Below are positions 46,105-60,100 of a stretch of 64,000 nucleotides of DNA, piece after piece (positions within the stretch are counted from its first letter, which is position 1; the number at the start of each line of letters is the position of its first letter). Position numbers and translations under genes: made by a program. This DNA comes from Lenzites betulinus. Its lineage: Eukaryota; Basidiomycota; Agaricomycetes; Polyporales; Polyporaceae. The notes beneath the pieces are model-generated. The model saw only the letters and a list, made by a program, of their open reading frames with translations, did not search any database and was not told the origin of the DNA. The DNA is taken from the NCBI GenBank assembly GCA_022264855.1, contig JABYQU010000009.1, positions 62,001 through 126,000 of the forward strand, read 5' to 3'.

Positions 46105-46125
46105 CTCGTTGCGAGGGGGGGCCAT

Positions 46126-48104
46126 GCAAGCGGGGGATACGGGGAAGGATACCTGTGGGGTCGACTAGTCTGCGAGGTGGTGTCGTAAGATAGGCTGCAC
46201 GAATACAATTGCATTACAATACAATGGGCTATCTATGTACAGGAACATGGAATGCTTGATGTAGGTGGCCGGGTCAAAGTGGTATGAGGGAGCAAACGAG
46301 AACGTGAAATGCAGAACCGGATGCGAAAGCGCTCCATTTTGGGAGCACATTGGCGCGCCTAAACTGTCGAAATTGGCGCCAAATACCTGCGGATATTTGC
46401 TGCTATCTCTCGCTCGCGCCAGATGGCCCCGGATATGTCCGTTTCTCACTGGGCTTCAACCTCCATAATGGTATAGGGCTCCCCGCAAGGAATTTCATGT
46501 CATGTGTTTTGAGCGTCTACATTCATTCTGAGCGCTACCGCTCCATCTTCCGCCTCTCCATGCTTTCGACAACGTTAACAAAATATTCCCCCCCCTTCGT
46601 ACTTACGTTCACTCCCGTTCTTCCTCCACACATCATCATGTTTCTTGTACTGCAAGGCTCTTGCGGGAGTGTTTCACCTTCTATTGCTTGCCAGTGGATA
46701 TAACCCCTGCGTGTTCATCCGTATCCACCTTCTTCGCGTTAGCTCATAATCTACCCCGTCATGTAAATCACGTAGGAGAAGCCGCCGAAATCACAACTCG
46801 CGGACCTATCATACCACCAACTCCGGGGAGTTAGTATGCGTCTACCGTCGCTCTGCGCATTAGTTACGCCCGTACGGTTGCCGGTTTCGTTATCCTCAAT
46901 CCCACGGCTGAGGATATGACGACCCTCTGTGTGCAATGGACGAGAGGCCGACATTGTGAGTACTGACTCTTGACGACTACTGTGGATTTTGCTGACTCGC
47001 ACTCTCAGATCACATCCCTTTGCAGGCTTCTCGCTCAGCAGACGATCTGAGACGGTCATCATCCTCCCTAGGCCAGGGAAGTAGTGAGATGTGTGCCACC
47101 GTAGCGGAATGTGTACTACGGCCAATATTTTCGTCCACTTCCCATTGGGACTCGCTTTCATTGGCAGAACTCGCTGTGTTGGGCGAGAACCATTGCGGTT
47201 GCTCGTTCTATCGATCTTCAAAGGGACATCATCCGCCATATACTGAATGGTGATTGTCACGGCAACGCTAATAGCGCATGCTCTCTGCTCGTACCAGTAG
47301 TGGTTCCACGCATATATTTTGTACTCTAATTGAACACTGCACGGCTTTCAAACTCGAACGGTGCCTATGATAGGCTGTAGCGTGTTTCCTTGTTCGTCTT
47401 CAAACCTACACATTCCTTGCTTGTCAGAGCAAGGCTCTCATCCCTCACAGCCTGAGGACGAGGTTCTTGCGCTAACCTTGGAAGCTTGATGTTCTCGTGC
47501 CCTTGCATGCTTGAGTACTGTCGTTGAGGTGAGGTACCGGGTGATGCCGCTCGTCGGCGCTACGAGATTTATATTATATATGTAGAAGCCCGGTCCCCGA
47601 TTAGGAAAGTGCCCTTGCCTTCTACGGAAGGCGCACTTTTCTGTTGCAAAACCACCACTTGCGGTCACCCAGTCGGGACACGGTGTGAATTCACGCCTGC
47701 ACGTTCCGGGCCTGGACAGTGGACCATTCGACCTAGTTGACAATGGCAACTCAACTCAAACGTTCAAAAGCGTAAATGTGTGATATTTTGTCCGCTGGCG
47801 TATATTCCGCTACTGAACGAAGACGCTAGTGAGAATGTGATTCAGAGACCAGAAAGACTAAACTTCAAGCTTCAAGTCGCGTCCACTAAATGTCCCCATT
47901 GACGAGATGAGACCAGATGATAGTAGTAAGCACTGCCCTGCTGAGTCCGTCTAGAATGGGGATAGTATGGCTAAGAAGGTTGCGTGCTGTCTAGAGGGAT
48001 ATGGTACAATTGTTCGTCATCCGTACTCCAAGGAGGAATAGACGATATCAGTAACGTATCGTAAGTAGATAGAGGGTATCATGCGGGGGTATCCGAACGT
48101 CGTC
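46126..48104. other. Repeat-bearing interval between Tnp2 and UGP1
   Basis: Contains the right member of the direct repeat (47011-47205 and 47530-47575). The CACTA element end is presumably upstream of 46125, but no CACTA/TAGTG terminus could be fixed. No protein gene supported. Confidence 0.4.
47011..47575 (+). repeat. Right member of the dispersed direct repeat
   Basis: Same orientation as 36883-37626. Matching segments are 47011-47205 and 47530-47575. The pair lies on either side of the H-I-Tnp2 block. Confidence 0.6.
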
Positions 48105-50142
<2,038 letters not shown>

Positions 50143-50979
50143 GGTGTGCTGGCTGCCTTGCGGTGTGCGGGCGACGATGGCGAGGAAGCAGTGGTTATAA
50201 GGAAGGGGTAAGTACGCCGAAGTCTGGGATCTGGACTCGGTAACGTTGGCTGAACTGATCATTTCCGGCGACGATCTAATCCAATCGCGTCTTACGATAT
50301 CCTGCGCATGTTTGGCGTGAATCGCCGTCCGCCGCCGTGCCCATTCGCCGTCTCATACACCGTCCTAAGGGGCATCTCGGGGCCAGTGGAGGCTGCGCGC
50401 ATTATCACCAAGTAGTGTACTCCTTCTGTCACTGTCAGGTTGGACATGGCACGGGATCACAAACAGCCCGAGGACAGACTTCTGGCCCTGTCCCTGGGCC
50501 TGAGACAGGGGATGCTGGACAGGCTGGTAGTATCGGATTTGTTCCCCACGGCGGACGAACGTACCCCGTGCATAACTGTTGCAGACCCAGCGTGCAGTCG
50601 TAGACGTGCAGCGTGTACATGTTACTATTTCTGTAGATGATGCACAAGGATACTGCATAGACCTCGCTTGGTCGTGTCCGTCCGTCGACATAGGTAACGC
50701 TAGCGGTGATGACACTGCAGCACGCTGTAGCCAAGAGGAGTAGACCGACGGGATAGAAGAGCTTGGGAAGGGACTACGCATGCACTTGTGATCCAAATAC
50801 GCGCTAGTTGAGATGGGCGTCTGTTTGGGTCGTGCCCGAGCGCGAGTACTTGGCGGTGGCTGAGGAATTTCGGTCGGAGATTGCTGTTGATCAAACCTTG
50901 TTTTGTGAACTGTAAGCATCCATCCACAGTGAATCGGCCGTGCAAGAGACCGTCTCCTCAAGCCTCAAGACCATCCGAC
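50143..50979. other. Intergenic between UGP1 and RPS8 (divergent promoters)
   Basis: Shared upstream region of two divergent housekeeping genes. Open frames on the minus strand around 50365-50961 show no domain or good splice sites. No TATA box stands out. Confidence 0.4.
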
Positions 50980-52005
50980 ATGGGTCAGTGCCGTCCCCCC
51001 GTTTCTTCGCCTGTTTGTCTTTGAAGCTAACATTTGCTGTTTCCTCAATCCCTGCTGGCTGTATTGTCATCGACTGGATTTTTCGTCGCGTATGATGTAC
51101 CCAACCTCCAGGTATATCCCGTTCTTCCCGGCACAAACGCTCCCCCTCGGGAGCCCAGCGTCCCCACTACCGCAAAAAGAGAAAATTCGAGCTCGGCCGT
51201 CAGCCCGCCTCCACTAAGCTCGGCCCTAAGCGCGTCCACACCGTCCGTGTTCGTGGGGGTAACCTCAAGTACCGTGCGCTCCGTCTCGATGGCGGCAACT
51301 TTGCGTGGGGTAGCGAACATGTGACAAGGAAGACGAGGATCATCGGTGTCGTGCGTACTTTTTCTTGTCCTGCGACGGCCTCCGCTCGTCCTCCGCTGGA
51401 GCCAGCAAAAATACTCACGACACCACAGGTCTACAACTCGTCTAACAACGAGCTTGTCCGGACGAACACCCTCGTCAAGGGTGCTATCATCCAGGTCGAT
51501 GCCGCCCCCTTCCGCCAGTGGTACGAGGCGCACGTACGTACTGTCCTTAGATGCTGTGAGATGTTGTGCTGATACCTCGTACAGTATGCCCAGCCGGTGA
51601 CCAAGAAGGGTGCCAAGAAGGATGCGCCTGCGGAGGGTGAGGAGGAGAAGAAGCTCTCCCAGCATGTGGTGCGCAAGCTTGAGGAGAGGAAGAAGGGTAA
51701 GCACCGCTTGCCGATATCCACATTGCCGCGCAGACACTCATGACGGTGGCGCAGATGCCAAGATCGACACTCTTCTCGAGTCGCAATTCGCCGCTGGCCG
51801 TCTCTACGCGTCGATTAGCAGTCGGCCCGGGCAGTCAGGGCGTGCGGATGGGTACATTTTGGAGGGTCGGGAGCTGGAGGTAAGGATTGCCGCATTGAGA
51901 CAGTTCTGGCAGAGTGGCGGCTGCTAACCGCGTTGTGTGTTTTCTCCACAGTTTTACCTGAGGAAGATCAGGACAGGCAAGCAGAAGCACGCACACGCGG
52001 CATGA
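50980..52005 (+). CDS. RPS8: 40S ribosomal protein S8 (eS8)
   Basis: Structural protein of the small ribosomal subunit. Six exons: 50980-50983, 51114-51350, 51429-51533, 51585-51696, 51755-51879, 51952-52005. The first coding exon is only ATGG, and its split Gly codon joins to give MGISR, the invariant start of eS8. Then come [18 protein letters not shown] and RVRGGN (basic RNA-binding part), then [11 protein letters not shown] and FRQWYEAHY. The variable region contains a GAKK / GEEEKK insert. It ends EFYLRKI with a basic tail at stop 52003-52005. Product about 211 residues, as expected. Intact. Confidence 0.95.
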
Positions 52006-52512
52006 GAAGGTCGCGTGATTGAGGCTTGTTGCTGACTGGCCTGGGAGCCTTCCGGGACGACGAGGGGGCCGGGCTGGCAGGATGGGCTCTGTGTACACAA
52101 AATGCTGCTATGATGATGCCGTCCGATTCTCCACTGCACCTACTGTATGATGAGTATGTCCACCATGCGCGTCCGAATGCATGTCTGTTCCGCCCCGCGC
52201 GTTGTTGTATGTCTGTCTTGTGCGTGTGTATTGTCGTGCGCGGGTCTTGTGTGGTATTGTGTGCGGCGCGGCCCATGCGCGCACAGGCTTGTGATGTCAG
52301 ACGCGGTGCAGCGCATACAAGCAGCGCAGGAAAAGCGGGGCGTCTATTCTCGCCGAATCCCAACTGGCGGGCGTTCCGACCGCGTCGCGTGTGCTCGTCC
52401 TCCTCTTCCTTCTGACTGTCATCATCCTCCCTCGCCTCTCCCATCCCGTCCCTCCTGTACATTTCCCTGCCTTCTGCCCGCGCCCACTCGCGCTCGGCCC
52501 CGTATCGCCACC

Positions 52513-55500
52513 ATGCCGACCGCGATGGCGGGCTCTAGCTCGTCCGTCCTCAAGGGCCAATGGCGTCCCACCAAGATCATGAACATGCGCGACCTGTCCC
52601 GGGACGATGACTTTCTCAGCCACCTCCTCGTCGAGAAACTCGGCACAGGCGACGTTCCTCTGGTCGTGCACAAGATGGACCCCGCCAGGCGACTCCCCAA
52701 GACCGACGCCGAACAGCTCCTCCAAATCGTGAGACGCGTGAGTACCGGCCCCTCCCTCACGCTTCTATTCGCTCACCCTGCTCCCGCCTCCCTTGTACCG
52801 CCGCTCGCCCCTCGCGTCCACCCCTCCCAGCTCGTCGCTGGCAAGGGCCCTCCTCAAACTGCCATCCGTCAGGCTGTCGACGATCTCCTATCGTGCGTCT
52901 CGCTGCCCCTTAATCTCCTCTCCCACCCCGCTCATCGCACACTCAGTCTGACGGCCGTCCGTTACTTTATCCGATCCTATACCCAGAAACAGGTCAATGC
53001 GTTCGCCACGTACGCCTCTTTTTCTCTTCCTCGCTTACGCCCCATCGCTCACACTGCCCCCAGCCACGCCTCCCGCTACTTTGAGCTTTACATGCCCAGT
53101 GGGTCAATAGAAATCGCTCATACATCTCGCTACTCCCACCACACCGGCAAGTCCGAGCTATGCATCCTCGCTACCCGTCCACTTGCCCCAGGAACCGTCA
53201 TATCCGAGCTCAAAGGCTCAATGGCAGACCTGACCGAGGAGGAAGACAAGGAACTCAAGGGCACAGACGTTGGCCAAGCAGACGGCGCAGGAATTCGCCG
53301 TGATTTCAGTGTCATCCATTCCAAACAGCTCAAGAAGAATCATTTATTCTTGGGGCCCGCCCGCTTTGTCAATGTGCGTCCTTGCCGTGCGGGCTCCGCG
53401 TGAACCGCCACCGCCAGTGCTCATCGCGAATTTTTCACTACCCGCAGCACGACTGTGACCACAACGTTGAACTCTTCCGAGAAGGCAGGTACATCACGTT
53501 CCGGGTCATCAAGCATATCGGAGTTGGCGAAGAAGTCACCGCGCACTATGGCGACGGCTACTGTAAGTCTCTTCTTGATGTCTGCTTCCATCGCCTTCTC
53601 GTGTTCTGACACCGTATTCGCGCCGCTCCGTAGTCGGCCGCAACAACCGCCACTGTCTGTGCGAGACCTGTGAGAGGAACGGGCGTGGCGGTTATGCACC
53701 CCACAACGATGAAGAAGTATCGGATTCCGGTTCTTCCCCTGGCGGCGCTGACTCGGATAACGGCGAGTCAGACTGGACAACAGATCGTGAAGATGCCGCG
53801 CCTCAGACTGCGGTGAATGTCAACGAGCGGCGCACGCGCCGTGGCGTGTATGCGGTGCTCCCCGACGAGGAACAAGACGCAGCAGACGGCACAGATGCTG
53901 AGCTTGAGGCGGAGCCCGACATTACCTCCGACCTGACCTCGCTTCCACTTTCGAGCCCATCCAGACCTGCGGGGCCCTCGAAACTCACGGGCCTTCTAAC
54001 CCCGGACTCCGATACGCTCCCCGCCGAAAGTTGCCCGGTCTCCGCAGCGTCAACGCCACGGAAGGCGACGCCCGCCACCTCATTCGTGATCTCCACGCGC
54101 GCCCAGAAAGCGCGTGCGGCGTCCGACCTCGATAGCATCAGTGCAAAGGGCAAGGGCAAGGCACCGGAGACTTCGCGCTCCGCGTCGGCGGTGCGCCAGC
54201 TTGAAACGCCGCCACTAACATCCGACAATGGTTCGGTGGTCGAGGAGCAGACGCGGCGCTCGTCAACTCGTCTGCGCACGCGCGGCGATGCTGTGTCCTC
54301 GGCCTCGCGGCTCAGCACGCCTATGCATGATGGCAAAGGGAAAGCTTCCGTACATGGCTCGGTAGCAGACGTCGCAGATCTGAAGGGTAAAGGACGGGAG
54401 GACCCTGATCTGGAGGGAAGGACACTGAGACGACGCGCGGTCGTGCCCGTCGCCATCGAGGCGCAGAGCATATCGGCGAAGAAGCCTGGAGATGGACCAC
54501 GGGGAGTCGATGGGAGACCTCTCCCCACCTGTGTCACCTGCAAGAATGTCTTGCCTGTCATCTCGGTGGATCACGAAGTCGTGTGGGGTCTGGCGTTGGG
54601 GCGCACGGGCAAGAGAGGCAGGCCGCGGAAAAATGCCAACATAGACTGTCCACGGTACGCACATCACATTGTGGCGCGATCATGCTTACCGAACATCCGT
54701 ACGTTGTAGGTGTATGCGCCATTTTGCCATCTATGCGGTCAAATGGCCTTCTCGAGTCCCCACCGATGGTTCACCCGCATTTCTCCCCACCCCTCGCGAG
54801 AATCGAAGCATTACCCCTGCCCATGCGTCATCTGCACGAGTTTCACATGCGGTCCTGGCGACCCTCAACCATAAGCTGTCGCACGCGGCTTCTGGGTCTC
54901 GCGCTGCGTCCATCTCCGCCCCGCCCCATCTACTCAAGCGGCCACGTACGGTGGAAGATGAGAAGGACGTACCTGCGCCTAAGCGGCAAAAGCTTCCGAC
55001 TGGTCGTCCTAGAGGGCGTCCACCGAAAAACAAGGTTGGCATGTCGTCGAAGGCGAAGGAGCTCCTCGGCGTGAATGAGCGCCGAAGTGAACGCACGAGG
55101 CGACCCAGTATCAAGCTCCGCGAGAGCGAGCCACCTCCAAAGGTCACTCCGGCCACCCCTTCTCCCACGAACGCCCCTGTCCCTTCATCTCCCCCGCCTT
55201 CATCTGCCCTCTCCACCCCTCAGAGCAAAGACGACAATCCTACACCGGATGGAGAGAATGCGCAACCGTCTCCCCAGACCCCGGTGGTCATCAAGAGGGA
55301 GGTGGTCAAGCTTCCTACGCCCAAATCGCTCGCCGTCGCAGCCCAGCCACGTGAAGCCAACGGCCGGTTTGGCAAAAAGGAGTCCACCAATGGCCGGTAT
55401 ATGCGGAAGAATTTCCAGATCACCGCAGGTGGCCGACGATTGGCCCGAGGACGCAAGGCCAAGCAGGAGCCAAAGCCGCCTGTCGTTCCAGAGGTCAAGT

Positions 55501-56796
55501 CTGAAGGCGAACGCGACGCTCCCCATCAGAACGCCGAGCCGTCGCTTTCATCGGCCGATAGCCCGGCTGCCTCCCAGAAACGCCCTCATGAAGACGCAGA
55601 GGCTTCTGCCGCAGAAGACAGAGGCAAGCGGCAGAGGATGGTCGGGGAGGTGGAGGTGCGCGTTGAAGTGAAGATCGAGGGCGAGGAGGGGGATCTCTCA
55701 GCGGCATCAGAGGACACATCGCAAGACGAGGAAGAGCAGCTTTTTCTGCGTCCCCGCTTGACCGCCTCTAAAAGTGGCATGGGCCTCCTATCTCGCCCCA
55801 ACCCGCATTCCTTCGCACGCCGTAAGTGGACTTCGGTCCCTCCCGAAGATCCGACAGCGCTGTCGACTGCGCCAAGCTCCTCCGGCCCTCATTCGTCAAC
55901 TGACGATGACGCCGATCTGCCACCCACGCCCCAGGATGATGTCGAACATCGACCGGCCGTCGCCGTGGAGGAAGGAGACCTCTCTGAGGAGGAGGACGAG
56001 TACGATGAGTACGATGATGACGACAAGTCCGATGGGACACCCGAACGTGTCACCTTCCGGCCGTCGTTGAGCATGGGCATGGGGAGGAAACCGGGTTTCG
56101 CAGGTCCAATGACATACAAGCCTACCCCGTTCAACCTAGCGCGCCGCCGCTGGGGTCCCAGCACAGTGGTCACGCCTGTTTCGGACGGGGCTGAGCGTTC
56201 TGCCGATCTCCTCACCGTGTCTTCCGGATCCACGCTCCCCAGCTTCACAGATCTATTTGAGGCGAACGCGGAGGACCCTGATGATGCGCCCGTCGAGCCT
56301 GTGGAGGAGGCTGCTCCAGGAAGCATCGATCCCGATGTATCTTCCGAAGAGGTGAGCTCACGAGCTCTGCCTTCGCCCCAGGCGCTAGCGTAGCTGATCC
56401 CGCCGCGTTCTCCAGGAGGGGTTCCGCGGTCCCAGCATCCTATCTATCTTCAAACCTGGCCGCCGCTCGTCCTCCACCTCGTCCGCCCTAGTCGATCTCA
56501 CTGACGACTCGGAGCAGATCGTCGAACGTCTCGTTGCCGTCACAGATCCTTCCCTATCCTCTAGCTTGAATTCGAGGCCAACCACGGCCAGCTCTGTTCC
56601 CGTCCCCTCCCCCCTCTCCCCCCAGAAATCCCCCGGCATGGCGTGGAAACAAACCGTGCTCCTTCCCATGAACGTCCCCTTATTTCATGCCACTCGTGCC
56701 ACGGCCACGGTGACTCTCGCTGCCGATATCTCCCCCGCGCCCACGAAACTCATGCGGGCAGGCTGGGACAGTCTCAGTTCGGATGAGACGGACTAG
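52513..56796 (+). CDS. SET9: Histone H4-K20 methyltransferase, SET9/SUV4-20 family
   Basis: Methylates lysine 20 of histone H4. ATG 52513. The N-terminal helical region typical of SUV4-20 (DDDFLSHLLVEKLG) is spliced through exons near 52513-52738, 52831-52892 and 52951-53012 into the SET domain from about 53060: RYFELYMPSGSIEI, the loop before GPARFVN near 53370, then HDCDHNVELF, the NH-C-like substrate/SAM site, and GEEVTAHYG near 53530. A C-x-C-x2-C post-SET cluster (CLCETC) follows at 53660. The rest, to stop TAG 56794-56796, is a long disordered tail with acidic runs, Lys/Arg clusters and AT-hook-like GRPRGRPPK (near 55003), plus a second GRPRK near 54620. The last intron is 56352-56415. 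Long for the family because of the tail. Confidence 0.88.
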
Positions 56797-57130
56797 TATG
56801 ATACCACTTCACGGTCTACGGCTCATCCCGTTGGACACCTGACAATGTTGCGTTGGACACACAAACGATGGGTCACGCTTTCTTATTGCTCCTTATTGTA
56901 CCGTTATCTCTGCGTCGTGTTCTGTCGTGCTCGCTGCTCCTGCTACTGCTGCCCATCATTGTTAGTTGTTAGCATACCTCCTTCGAGACTGTACATGTAT
57001 GTAATAATGCCCGGTCACTACGCACGGGCCGTTTAATAGTGATCCTTTGGCGTTGACAAGGAACGAGCACTGAAAAGAGAACTGGTTATGGAGGGTGGTG
57101 TATGGATACATCTGCTTTGATATCTACATT
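56797..57130. other. Convergent 3' interval between SET9 and CCT6
   Basis: Contains the 3' ends of two convergent genes. No further gene seen. Confidence 0.4.
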
Positions 57131-59228
57131 CTACTGCTGCCCATCTGGTTTCAGCGAACTGCGGCCCGCCCGAAGGATCTCGTCAGTCGACAACAGATTG
57201 ACCGCGATAACCGAGCTAAAACGGCTTCAGTGACAGCCATACGAAAGAATGCACGCCAAGACGTACCATGAATGAAGCATCTGCCTCTTTACCCTGTAGT
57301 TATCCCAGACACCTTGTACGGTGGGATCGAAAGGCTCTCCCGATTCCAAGTCAATCCCCACCGTGTTACCGTCAGCTTGCTCATCCTGCAGAAAGTCCCG
57401 ATCAATGGCCTGCTACGTAAAATTGGCACAAATCACCAACCTGGAGCGCCACGACCACGTCCTGAACGTCGAAACCGCCATTCGCGGCGAGCGTCTTCGG
57501 GATTATCAACAACGCCTCCGCGAATGCCTGTACGCCCATCTTTGCACGCCCTTTTGCGGCCTTCTTCACTGGCCCCGACAAGTGTGCCGCGCACGCCACC
57601 TCAAAGGCGCCCGCACCAGGAATGAGAGCCTCGTCCTCGATCGCGTTCTTGACTGCCCGTAGGCCGTCGCGAAGCGCATCTTGTGTCTGCTGGATCGTGT
57701 GTGGGTTAGGACCCTTGATGAGGAGCGTGACGCTCTTCGGCTCCTTGACGTCCTCAACGAACGTGAATTTCTCCTCGCCCAACGTGTGTTCGTATACGAG
57801 CCCTGCCCAACCGAGCACGTCGGGCGTCAGGTCGTCCACCGAGTTGGCTGCCACGCCCCCACAAACAAGTTGCAGGCTGTGCCACGATATGTTAGACAGC
57901 GAGTACATATGCAAGCGTGATAATCCTCACCGCTCCATGTTGCGGCGTTTCGCGCGCCGTAGGGCGAAGATGCCGTGCTTGGCGAGAATGTCGAGACTGA
58001 GGGGATCGATGCCCTTCTGGTTGATGACCACGAAGTTTTTCTTCTTCTCGTTGCTCCCAACCGCCTGATCGCAAACGAGGTTCTTCAGTTCGACGATCTT
58101 TTTGCACTTTGCGTCCGTGAATCGCCGTTCCGACTCAACGAGCTTCTCACGTTGCTCCGCAGAAGAATAGAAGAAGCCCGAGTTAACCTCGCTGTTATAC
58201 TATGAGTCCTCTGGGTTACCATAAATCAAGATTGATCTGCGCTCACGTTTTCTCATACTCTAGACTGACGTTGAGTGTCAGGATGTACGCATTTTCAACG
58301 CGCTTCGGCATATCCGGATGCCTTGCGCCGTGGTCAAGGACAAGACCTCGGACAAATTGCGTCTCTGAAGCTGTTCTATGCTGCATCTTCATGATCTCAA
58401 TCATGTGGAGATCGATGGGTTCGCGGAACTGCTCGGGGGCATCTGCGGAAGGAGGGTCAACGTCTACGCATGGCGTAATATTCGAAGATGCGCACCTGAA
58501 GCGGGGGCCGGCGGGCGAATAGTAAGAACAGCATCCACAACGTCTGATGCCAATTGTTTTGCGAGCGCGGAGTTGACCTTGGTGGCAAGAGAGGTGTAGG
58601 CGACATTGATTAGAGTGGGACGGTCGATTGTGACAGGCTGCTTGAACTGGTCGAGGAACTGGGCCATTTAAACATCAATGCACGCGCTTTTTACGCTGAG
58701 GTATGCTACACACCGCCAAAGCTTCCTTCTTTGCAATATCGAAGCCCTGACCGATGACGGTGGGATGCACGCCCTCGGAGATGTAGCGATCAGCTTGTTT
58801 GAGGAGCTCTCCAACAAGGAGAACGACCGAGGTAGTACCGTCGCCGACCTGGTCGTCCTGGGCGACAGCAGTGCGAGCGATCATTGCGGCAGTGGGGTTT
58901 TGGATCTGCATTTCTGAGAGAAGAACTTTGCCGTCCTTGGTCATTTTGATTTGACCTGAGCCGTCGACAAGCATCTTCAAAGTTCCCCTCGGACCTGGAT
59001 GGTCATTTGAGCCATGATACGAATCCGTGGACTATGCGAGTGTTTGTCTGCGTACCAAGGTTACCCTTTACGACGCTCGCAAGGCCCATCGCTCCGGTGG
59101 TGTTAACCTAGAAGGTTTTAGGAACGGAGGGAAGAGGTCGGGGTTGCAGATAGAATGCATACCTGGAGCGCAGCAGCGCGCCGTACGCTCTCTGCCTTTG
59201 GGTTGATGAGCTCGATGCTGGACGACAT
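57131..59228 (-). CDS. CCT6: T-complex chaperonin subunit zeta
   Basis: Subunit of the cytosolic CCT/TRiC ring that folds actin, tubulin and WD40 proteins with ATP. ATG 59228 gives [21 protein letters not shown], then an intron, [12 protein letters not shown], and the phosphate-binding region [10 protein letters not shown]. The ATPase motif GDGTTS is near 58840. Middle exons carry VAQDDQ and EGVHP. C-terminal exons contain [11 protein letters not shown] near 57600 and the [11 protein letters not shown] segment near 57450. The last exon, after an intron near 57268-57210, ends IL-R-AG with stop TAG 57131-57133. About ten exons. Intact as far as can be read. Confidence 0.92.
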
Positions 59229-59963
59229 GGCGGTGAGGGACGGAGGTTGGAGGCAGAGGACGCGTCCGACTCGTTTCTCGAGCAAGTACGCGCTAGCGTC
59301 CGTCCCATCTCCCAAGCGCCCATATCGCGTGCCTTATGTAATGGTATGCCTCGGACTCTATGTTGAGTCGCTGGCAAGTCTTGTCTCCCCTCTCAAGCAG
59401 ACGATAAATGTAAGATCGCATATACTGACAAGCATATCCTCCCACTGGCATGATGGAGGCCCCCTAGGTCAGCCCATCATCTGTGAATCCCAATAGGTAC
59501 ATGTACACCCCCGGAGTTTGAACATGCCTAACTTATAATCCCATGCGTCTTCAGTGACATATACACGCAATGCCACATATCGAGGCTTTAGGACCACCAT
59601 GAAGATGTTGCCTCTGTTCTCGCGAGAATATTTAGGGCGCTTCCGGCATCGTAACCATAATCCAAGGTGGCATGAGCCTCAGCTCGTCGGGCCTCAGGCT
59701 ACCTTATGCGTGAGGTCATCTAGATTCCCCGGCCGCTTGCTGTGAATGGCTGTCATCCGTGTGCTGAATAGTTTATCCTGGAACGTAGGATATAGTCGTC
59801 GGCACCCTCAATCCTCAGCTCTCGGAAGTGCACCTCCAGCCACCCCACATCACCTGTCCTTGCGACCGCTCTCCGTCATAAAGTTAACCCAGTACCATAT
59901 ATCCAACTGTACCTCCACGTGTGCGTCTCTTACCGCCCGCTATCGGTATCATATCGTCGCCGG
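59229..59963. other. Upstream of CCT6
   Basis: Promoter region of CCT6 and intergenic DNA. No other gene supported. Confidence 0.35.
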
Positions 59964-60100
59964 AATGCCTCGGCCTCATGGGGAAGGACCTGGTCTGATT
60001 GATCAAGGGTTCTTCGCTTATTGGCGCATGAAGAATTGTCCTCTCTTTCTTTCCCGCTGGTACGTAACAGAGGCAAGGCGTTCCAGCTCAGTCTGAGAAC
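59930..60100 (+). pseudogene. Relic of an EthD-domain gene
   Basis: A short reading containing IDQGFFAYWRMKNCPLF resembles the start of the intact EthD gene 1.2 kb downstream (MEDFFAYWRDVHGPMFS), and the preceding HIVAG resembles RIVGW. It ends at a stop at 60094-60096, and the expected second exon is not recognisable. Probably a decayed tandem duplicate. Confidence 0.45.

Larger units (their letters stand above)
41687..46125 (-). pseudogene. Tnp2-type CACTA transposase, split by an LTR element
   Basis: Reads from ATG 46125. After 26 nt the frame is interrupted by the LTR element and resumes at 44975. The exon to about 44706 has a CSC-x3-C cluster and a Y-x-S-H motif. The next exon, about 44642-43863, has a Pro/Glu-rich linker and C-x2-C (CPFCNQSRYD). 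The main exon, 43817 down to about 42130, carries LNGAQLY, SDCWFYIWILFDL, the Y-x-I-PGG-x-IGGPKKPKN block and the DLMHL motif. The C-terminal exon is 42100-41687. This is the Transposase_21/Tnp2 pattern of basidiomycete CACTA elements. Apart from the insertion I see no stop in the main exon. An internal ATG at 44908 could start a shortened product lacking the first cysteines. Confidence 0.85.

Noticed and set aside
50365..50961. 198-residue minus-strand frame between UGP1 and RPS8
   Set aside because: Lies in a divergent promoter region, has no domain, and overlaps other equally long frames.
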